Of a stretch of 64,000 nucleotides of DNA, positions 58,720 to 64,000 are shown piece after piece. Position numbers and translations under genes: made by a program. Each line of letters starts with the position of its first letter. Positions within the stretch are counted from its first letter, which is position 1. The notes beneath the pieces were generated by a model. It did no database searches. It was not told the DNA's origin and worked only from the letters and a program-made list of their open reading frames with translations. This DNA comes from Pseudomonas rhizophila (lineage in GTDB: Bacteria > Pseudomonadota > Gammaproteobacteria > Pseudomonadales > Pseudomonadaceae), in NCBI RefSeq assembly GCF_003033885.1, contig NZ_CP024081.1:1213898-1277897 (forward strand), written 5' to 3'.

Positions 58720-59996
58720 CACTGGTTATTTTCCTCGGGTCATTGATAGGCAGCATGGCGCTGGGCATTCCCATTGCCTTTGCCTTGCTGGTGGTCAGTG
58801 TGGCGTTGATGTTTTATCTGGATCTGTTTGACGCACAAATCATCGCCCAGAACCTGCTTAACGGTGCCGACAGTTTTCCGTTGATGGCTGTGCCGTTCTT
58901 CATGCTGGCCGGCGAAGTGATGAACTCCGGCGGCCTATCCAAACGCATCGTCAACATCGCCATGGCGCTGGTGGGACACAAGCGTGGCGGCCTGGGTTAC
59001 GTGGCGATCATCGCGTCCTGCCTGTTGGCATCGCTTTCGGGGTCGGCGGTGGCCGACGCGGCGGCGCTGGCGGCCTTGCTGGTGCCGATGATGGTGCTGG
59101 CGGGGCACAACCGGGCGCGTTCGGCCGGCTTGATTGCCGCCGGAGGCATCATTGCCCCGGTCATTCCGCCGAGCATTGGCTTCATTGTGTTTGGCGTGGC
59201 GTCCGGGGTATCGATTTCCAAGCTGTTTTTGGCCGGGATCGTGCCGGGTCTGATGCTCGGTGTCGCCCTGGCCATCGCCTGGTGGTTCATCTCCCGCAGC
59301 GAGCATGTGCAGACACCACCCAAGCGCTCGCGGGCCGAAGTGATGCGGGCCCTGGTCGAGGGCAGTTGGGCCGTGGGCCTGCCGCTGATCATCATCCTGG
59401 GTCTCAAGTTCGGCATTTTCACCCCGACGGAAGCGGCGGTGGTGGCAGCGGTCTATTCGTTGTTTGTGTCCTTGGTCATCTACCGGGAAATGAAAGTCAG
59501 CCAGCTGTACGAAGTGATCCTGTCCTCGGCCAAGACCACCTCGGTGGTGATGCTCCTGGTGGCGGCGGCCATGGTGTCCTCGTGGCTGGTGACCATTGCC
59601 GACTTGCCGGGCCAGTTGGCGGCAGTGCTCGAACCGTTCATGGACAGTCCGACCTTGCTCCTGGTGGTGATCATGCTGTTGATCATCATGGTCGGTACGG
59701 TCATGGACATGACGCCCACCATCCTCATCCTCACCCCGGTGCTGATGCCAGCGGTGACCCAGGCGGGTATCGATCCGGTTTATTTCGGCGTGCTGTTTCT
59801 CATCAACACTGCCATCGGCCTGATTACGCCACCGGTGGGTACCGTGCTCAATGTGGTGAGCGGGGTTTCGAAACTCAATATCGAAGAAATCGTTCGTGGC
59901 GTGTGGCCGTTCCTGCTCGCGCAACTGGCGGTGCTGTTCCTTCTGGTCCTGTTTCCGCAACTGGTTCTGGGACCTTTGAAATTCTTCACCGGTTGA
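58716..59996 (+). CDS. TRAP transporter large permease subunit (DctM-like)
   Basis: A 426-residue permease with about twelve spans. Typical DctM sequence: SFPLMAVPFFMLAGEVMNSGGLSKRI, GSAVADAAALAALLVPMM, GIIAPVIPPSIGFIVFGV and GMLFLINTAIGLITPPVG-like VLFLINTAIGLITPPVG. It overlaps dctQ by 4 bp. The gene order Q-M-P differs from the commoner P-Q-M. Confidence 0.95.
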   Translation: MTLVIFLGSLIGSMALGIPIAFALLVVSVALMFYLDLFDAQIIAQNLLNGADSFPLMAVPFFMLAGEVMNSGGLSKRIVNIAMALVGHKRGGLGYVAIIASCLLASLSGSAVADAAALAALLVPMMVLAGHNRARSAGLIAAGGIIAPVIPPSIGFIVFGVASGVSISKLFLAGIVPGLMLGVALAIAWWFISRSEHVQTPPKRSRAEVMRALVEGSWAVGLPLIIILGLKFGIFTPTEAAVVAAVYSLFVSLVIYREMKVSQLYEVILSSAKTTSVVMLLVAAAMVSSWLVTIADLPGQLAAVLEPFMDSPTLLLVVIMLLIIMVGTVMDMTPTILILTPVLMPAVTQAGIDPVYFGVLFLINTAIGLITPPVGTVLNVVSGVSKLNIEEIVRGVWPFLLAQLAVLFLLVLFPQLVLGPLKFFTG

Positions 59997-60052
59997 CGCC
60001 GGTGCAAGCGGTAGTAGCTCGACTTCTAAAACAATAATGATCGGAGAGTGAC

Positions 60053-61072
60053 ATGGGACAACTGATGAAAACCTTGTTGGCCGGGGCATGTGCAACGGGG
60101 CTGCTGCTGGGCAGCGTGGTCAGCCACGCGGACGAGATCCGCGAGCGTACCCTGCGATTTGCGTTCCAGAACGTCAAGGAGCACCCCCAAGGGCAAGGCG
60201 CACAGAAGTTCGCCGACCTGCTGAGCGAGAAGAGCGGCGGCAAGCTCAAGGTCCGTCTGTTCCCCGGCGGAACCCTGGGTGGTGACGTGCAGACGGTCTC
60301 GGCCCTGCAGGGCGGTACGCTGGACATCACCGTGCTCAACTCCGGCATCCTGGCCGCCCAGGCAGCGGATTTCGCGATGCTCGATTTCCCCTTCCTGTTC
60401 AACAACGCCGAAGAAGCCCACGCGGTGATCGACGGGCCGGTCGGCCAGAAGCTGGCGGCGCAATTGGACAGCAAAGGGCTGGTTGGCCTGGGCTACTGGG
60501 ACCTGGGTTTCCGCAACCTGACCAACAGCAAGCATCCAGTGGCCAAGCTTGAAGACATGCAGGGCTTGAAGATTCGCGTGATCCAGTCACCGATCTACCT
60601 GGAAACCTTTACCGCCCTGGGCGCTAACCCGGTGCCGATGGCGTTTCCCGAGGTCTACACTGGCCTTGAGCAGCACACCATCGACGGCCAGGAGAACCCC
60701 TTCACGGTGATTGAGGGCAACAAGTTCTTCGAGGTGCAGAAGTACCTGTCGGTGACCGGCCACATCTTCAATCCCCAGTCGCTGATCATCAGTCAGAAAA
60801 CCTGGAGCCGTCTGAATGAGGATGAAAAAAACCTGATCCGCCAGGCCGCCGCCGAGGCGCAGAAGTACCAGCGGGAAGTCACCGCTGCGAGCATGGACAA
60901 GGCCAAAGCAACACTGGCCGGTGCGATGACCGTGAACGAGATCACTCCGGCCGAGAAAGATCGCTTTCGCGAGCGTGTGCAACCGGTGATCGACAAGTTC
61001 GCCAAGTCCCTGGATGCCAATCTGGTGAAGATGATGTACGACGAAATTGCCAAGGTACGCGCCGCGCAGTGA
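60053..61072 (+). CDS. TRAP transporter substrate-binding protein (DctP-like)
   Basis: A 339-residue secreted protein with signal MGQLMKTLLAGACATGLLLG ending VVSHADE. DctP hallmarks are present: LRFAFQNVKEHPQGQGAQKFADLLSEKSGGKLKV, FPGGTLGGD, and DMQGLKIRVIQSPIYLETFTALGANPVPMAFPEVYTGLEQHTIDGQENP. The arginine in KIRV (near 172) binds the substrate carboxylate. GGAGAG precedes the ATG. Ligand unknown; C4-dicarboxylates or other organic acids are usual. Confidence 0.94.
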   Translation: MGQLMKTLLAGACATGLLLGSVVSHADEIRERTLRFAFQNVKEHPQGQGAQKFADLLSEKSGGKLKVRLFPGGTLGGDVQTVSALQGGTLDITVLNSGILAAQAADFAMLDFPFLFNNAEEAHAVIDGPVGQKLAAQLDSKGLVGLGYWDLGFRNLTNSKHPVAKLEDMQGLKIRVIQSPIYLETFTALGANPVPMAFPEVYTGLEQHTIDGQENPFTVIEGNKFFEVQKYLSVTGHIFNPQSLIISQKTWSRLNEDEKNLIRQAAAEAQKYQREVTAASMDKAKATLAGAMTVNEITPAEKDRFRERVQPVIDKFAKSLDANLVKMMYDEIAKVRAAQ

Positions 61073-61099
61073 GCTGAGCGACACACAGGCTGATCAAAG

Positions 61100-61130
61100 G
61101 GCGCCGGGGCAATCCCGGCGCCTTTTTTTT
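61100..61130 (+). terminator. rho-independent terminator of the TRAP operon
   Basis: GGCGCCGGG and CCCGGCGCC form a perfect 9-bp stem with a 5-base loop followed by eight T. The 220 bp that follow (61131-61349) hold no convincing gene and include the promoter region of the BCCT gene. Confidence 0.95.
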
Positions 61131-61349
61131 CTTTGCGATTCAGGCTTTTCCCAGCCGTGATGCCGGTCCCCTGAGGGCTCGCGCACGGGCCATTTTCCCA
61201 GCCGGGGAACGCTTGAACGGCCGCAATGTCCCAGACTGGCTCATAAGCTTGTTAAGATACATGCGCACACATCTCGTTTTTACCATAGGAACAGCGGGGC
61301 TTATCAGACCATGCGCGCCTAAGCGCGCGGATAACAAAAGGAGGTTCTC

Positions 61350-63020
61350 GTGGGAAAAAACCCTGTAGACGATCTATCAGGACAACCCCAGTCAACCGGC
61401 ACAGAGGGGATACCAGCCCCCAGCGGCAAAGCCAATCTCATCGACACCGACTACGTGATCGGGCAAGACAATATCCGAGGTCAATTCTCTTTCTCTCTGG
61501 ATATCCACGGCAAAGTTTTCATCATCTCCGCGGCGACCATTCTGCTGTTCGTCATCGTGACACTTGCACTGCAGAATGAAGTCGAACCGCTTTTCAGCGC
61601 CATGCGCAGTTGGTTGACCAAGCATCTGGCCTGGTTCTTCATGAGCGTGGCCAACATCTTCGTAGTGCTGTGTCTGGCGCTGATCGTCTCGCCCTTGGGC
61701 AAGGTTCGATTGGGCGGTCAGGATGCCACGCCGGACCACACCTATGTGGGCTGGTTCTCCATGTTGTTCGCCGCCGGGATGGGCATCGGCCTGATGTTCT
61801 ACGGTGTGGCAGAACCCATGTCCCATTACGCTGCCTCTATGGGGGGTGTCACACTCGACGCCAGCGGGGCACGTACCGACTGGGCGCCTTTGGGTGGTGC
61901 GGCGGGCGATGAGAAAGCCTCCGCCGACCTGGCCATGGCCGCGACCATTTTCCACTGGGGTCTGCACCCTTGGGCCATCTACGCCATCGTCGCGTTGTCC
62001 CTGGCCCTGTTCTCCTTCAACAAAGGCTTGCCGCTGTCGATACGCTCGATCTTCTACCCGTTGCTGGGTGAGCGCGTTTGGGGATGGCCGGGCCATATCA
62101 TCGACATCCTGGCGGTATTCGCCACGCTGTTCGGGCTGGCGACGTCGCTGGGCATCGGTGCCGAGCAGGCCGCTGCGGGGATTGAACACCTGTTTGGCAT
62201 TCAATCGACCAGCGTGAGCAAAGTCGTGCTGATCATCGGCATCACCCTGATTGCCCTGTGGTCGGTGCTCGCCGGGTTGGAGAAGGGCGTCAAGCTGCTC
62301 TCCGAAATCAACATGGGCCTGGCCCTGTTGTTGCTTGTGTTCATTATCGTGGTGGGACCAACCCTGGCGATCCTCACCGGCTTCTTCAAGAACCTGGTGA
62401 CCTACGCCGAGTACCTGCCGGCGTTGTCCAACCCCTTCGGTCGCACAGACACTGAATTCACCCAAGGCTGGACGGCGTTCTACTGGGCCTGGTGGATCAG
62501 CTGGTCGCCGTTTGTGGGGATGTTCATTGCCCGCGTCAGTCGCGGCCGTACCGTTCGCGAGTTCCTGATCTCGGTGCTGTTGGTGCCTTCGCTGGTGTCG
62601 GTATTGTGGATGACCACCTTTGGCGGGACAGCCATCGACCAGGCCACCCTCCAGGGGCTGAGTGGGGTCAAGGATGCGGTGTTGGAGCTCAAGCTGTTTG
62701 CCATGCTCGAAGGGCTTCCGCTCAAGGAGATCACGTCACTGCTCGGTATCGTGCTGGTGATCGTGTTTTTCATCACCTCTTCGGATTCCGGTTCGCTGGT
62801 CATCGACACCATCACTGCTGGCGGCAAGGTCGATGCGCCGGTTCCACAGAGGGTGTTCTGGGCCATCATCGAAGGTGTGATCGCTATTGCGCTGTTGTTG
62901 GGCGGCGGTTTGATCGCGTTGCAAGCCATGGCGGTTTCCACCGGCTTACCGTTTGCCATTGTCCTGCTGCTGGGCTGTATTTCCCTGGTCAAGGGATTGA
63001 TGTCGGAACCGCGCACCTGA
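61350..63020 (+). CDS. BCCT-family betaine/choline/carnitine transporter
   Basis: A 556-residue transporter with about twelve spans. The BCCT signature is seen: GWFSMLFAAGMGIGLMFYGVAEPMSHY, FHWGLHPWAIYA, the glycine stretch GMGIG and the Trp box WTAFYWAWWISWSPFVGMFIARVSRGRTVREF. The start is a GTG at 61350 preceded by an ideal AAAGGAGG sequence. The N-terminal 45 residues are hydrophilic. Likely substrate choline or glycine betaine for osmoprotection or catabolism; a choice cannot be made from sequence. It is flanked upstream by the TRAP terminator. Confidence 0.92.
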   Translation: MGKNPVDDLSGQPQSTGTEGIPAPSGKANLIDTDYVIGQDNIRGQFSFSLDIHGKVFIISAATILLFVIVTLALQNEVEPLFSAMRSWLTKHLAWFFMSVANIFVVLCLALIVSPLGKVRLGGQDATPDHTYVGWFSMLFAAGMGIGLMFYGVAEPMSHYAASMGGVTLDASGARTDWAPLGGAAGDEKASADLAMAATIFHWGLHPWAIYAIVALSLALFSFNKGLPLSIRSIFYPLLGERVWGWPGHIIDILAVFATLFGLATSLGIGAEQAAAGIEHLFGIQSTSVSKVVLIIGITLIALWSVLAGLEKGVKLLSEINMGLALLLLVFIIVVGPTLAILTGFFKNLVTYAEYLPALSNPFGRTDTEFTQGWTAFYWAWWISWSPFVGMFIARVSRGRTVREFLISVLLVPSLVSVLWMTTFGGTAIDQATLQGLSGVKDAVLELKLFAMLEGLPLKEITSLLGIVLVIVFFITSSDSGSLVIDTITAGGKVDAPVPQRVFWAIIEGVIAIALLLGGGLIALQAMAVSTGLPFAIVLLLGCISLVKGLMSEPRT

Positions 63021-63024
63021 CCTT

Positions 63025-63735
63025 TTAATCCCACAGCTGGCCGATAGGGACGGACGGGCTGTAGTGAGTGGCTATTTGCGCTTGCAACAGCTCGGCCGTC
63101 GCCAGGGCATCGGTCAAGGCATGATGGGCGTGATAGGGCGGCAGGTGGTAGCGCAAGCGACTGTCCGCTAACCGGATGGACTCGGGTGGACGGCGTAACA
63201 GCCGGTCCAGCCAACGCCGCTGACCGCGCACCTGCCGCGCTTCCAGCTGCATCGTGTCAATCACCGGAAATTGCAGGCCCTCCCCAAGGTGATTGCGTAA
63301 CGCCTGATCCAGGAAGTTGCGTTCGATGGCCCGGTAATGCACCACCATGATCTTCCCCGCCATGGCTTCCAGCACTTTCTCCATGACGTCCGGCAATCGG
63401 GGAGCATGACGGATGTCGGAGTGCGTGATGTGGTGAAACGTCACCGACTCATGACTGAGCTGCGAGGGCTTGATCACCCAGTACAGGGCTTCACCGCAGC
63501 GTATGCGCCTGAGGGTGAACGGCAGCAGGCCGATGCTGACGATACTGTCAGTGCGCGCGTTCAGGCCGGTGGTTTCAAGGTCCATGGCCAGCAGTTCCAC
63601 CTGCTCCAGCGCAGTCCCGGCGTCGATGACACCCTGTTGGTAGAAGCGTTGCAGCAGCGGGTGCCGGGCTTGCTGTTCCAGACGTTTGAAACGTGCCGCC
63701 CAATCCAGCGTTTCTTGCCCCTTCGGATTGTTCAT
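63025..63735 (-). CDS. DnaQ-like 3'-5' exonuclease (DEDDh)
   Basis: A 236-residue exonuclease-domain protein. Exo I has Asp52 and Glu54 in LLAMDLETTGL; later acidic residues and the DEDDh His-x4-Asp in HHALTDALAT (His205, Asp210 area) complete the site. It overlaps the start of the neighbouring gene by 4 bp. Such exonucleases are regularly paired in Pseudomonas with the CBS/nucleotidyltransferase-like protein that follows upstream. Cellular role not established. Confidence 0.9.
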   Translation of the reverse strand: MNNPKGQETLDWAARFKRLEQQARHPLLQRFYQQGVIDAGTALEQVELLAMDLETTGLNARTDSIVSIGLLPFTLRRIRCGEALYWVIKPSQLSHESVTFHHITHSDIRHAPRLPDVMEKVLEAMAGKIMVVHYRAIERNFLDQALRNHLGEGLQFPVIDTMQLEARQVRGQRRWLDRLLRRPPESIRLADSRLRYHLPPYHAHHALTDALATAELLQAQIATHYSPSVPIGQLWD

Positions 63736-64000
63736 CGGGATGGCCGAGCGTGACCGGGGTAGCGGAATCGCAGGAATTTCTGCGCATTGCTCAATACCTG
63801 AAACGCTTCCTTGAGGTTGTGCCGCTCAGTGGTGGAAAAGCGCTCCGGTTCGATGTAGTTATCCGGTTTCTGGCCCTGTTCGATGGCGTCGACCTGGTGT
63901 CGGATACGCACCATCGACAGGAATTCCAAGGCATAGCGCAGATGCTCAATGGCCTGCGGTTGCACGAGCTGTGTGGTGCTGATGGCTTCGAGACGATCAA
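63732..64000 (-). CDS. C-terminal part of DUF294-type nucleotidyltransferase-like protein (partial)
   Basis: The reading frame is open from the window edge to the stop at 63732, giving about 89 residues of the C-terminal substrate-binding helical domain (LRYALEFLSMVRIRHQVDAIEQ; PDNYIEPERFSTTERHNLKEAFQVLSNAQKFLRFRY). This is the end of proteins with cyclic-nucleotide-binding, CBS and nucleotidyltransferase domains (GlnD-like). The 5' part lies outside the window. The stop overlaps the exonuclease start by 4 bp. Confidence 0.8.
   Translation of the reverse strand, partial: DRLEAISTTQLVQPQAIEHLRYALEFLSMVRIRHQVDAIEQGQKPDNYIEPERFSTTERHNLKEAFQVLSNAQKFLRFRYPGHARPSR

Noticed and set aside
61140..61337. 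65-codon minus-strand frame upstream of the BCCT gene
   Set aside because: Basic, low-complexity composition, no ribosome binding site and lies in the promoter region of a strong plus-strand gene.

Overview
This window looks like a chromosomal segment of a Pseudomonas of the fluorescens/putida type. The evidence is high GC coding sequence with strong third-position G/C bias, the two Pseudomonas REP/BIME repeat families (cores GTGGGAGCGAGC and GTGGCGAGGGGAT), and gene neighbourhoods that match known Pseudomonas catabolic loci. All calls come from reading the sequence; no database search was run. I saw no rRNA, tRNA, CRISPR array or intact insertion sequence.

0-20 kb, quinoprotein alcohol oxidation (ped/exa type): an ABC exporter with periplasmic accessory proteins (minus strand), the sensor kinase/regulator pair PedS2/PedR2, a pentapeptide-repeat protein, the Ca-type PQQ alcohol dehydrogenase PedE, cytochrome c PedF, a MoxJ-like binding protein, a SoxYZ-like carrier, a metallo-beta-lactamase-fold protein, an extra alpha/beta hydrolase, the lanthanide-type dehydrogenase PedH, aldehyde dehydrogenase PedI, a 23-residue orphan pqqA, ErcA and a hybrid histidine kinase. 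Together they would oxidise alcohols such as 2-phenylethanol in the periplasm and the resulting aldehydes in the cytoplasm, with a metal-dependent switch between the two dehydrogenases.

20-31 kb: a malate:quinone oxidoreductase with a signal peptide, a Tat-exported dienelactone-hydrolase-like protein, then an aromatic amine/aldehyde group: phenylacetaldehyde-dehydrogenase-like enzyme, a small soluble PAS chemoreceptor-like protein, an outer-membrane porin, an APC permease, an unknown 206-residue protein and a FeaR-like AraC regulator.

31-48 kb: a minus-strand cluster of two SDR enzymes, MoaF, a LuxR-type regulator, a cupin and a PuuB-like FAD oxidase whose substrate is unknown. It is followed by a complete 4-hydroxyphenylacetate (homoprotocatechuate) meta-cleavage pathway. 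Its hydroxylase is the two-component C2/C1 kind, with a MarR-like domain fused to the reductase, and the lower genes are hpaG1G2EDFXHI. HpaA (AraC) and two HpaR-like MarR paralogues flank it. A shared operator-like motif, GTTAA-N4-TTAAC, recurs in front of regulators in both parts.

48-64 kb: a secreted protein made of seven 13-residue repeats; a five-gene exopolysaccharide locus of NfrA/NfrB type (TIM-barrel-like protein, NfrA, NfrB with a c-di-GMP-type MshEN domain, BcsB-like protein, WecB) behind a long AT-rich upstream region; a TRAP transporter operon (Q-M-P); a BCCT transporter; a DnaQ-like exonuclease; and the 3' end of a nucleotidyltransferase-like gene cut by the window edge. The EPS locus, the SDR/MoaF/FAD-oxidase cluster and the pqqA/operator findings in the ped region are the parts most worth follow-up.
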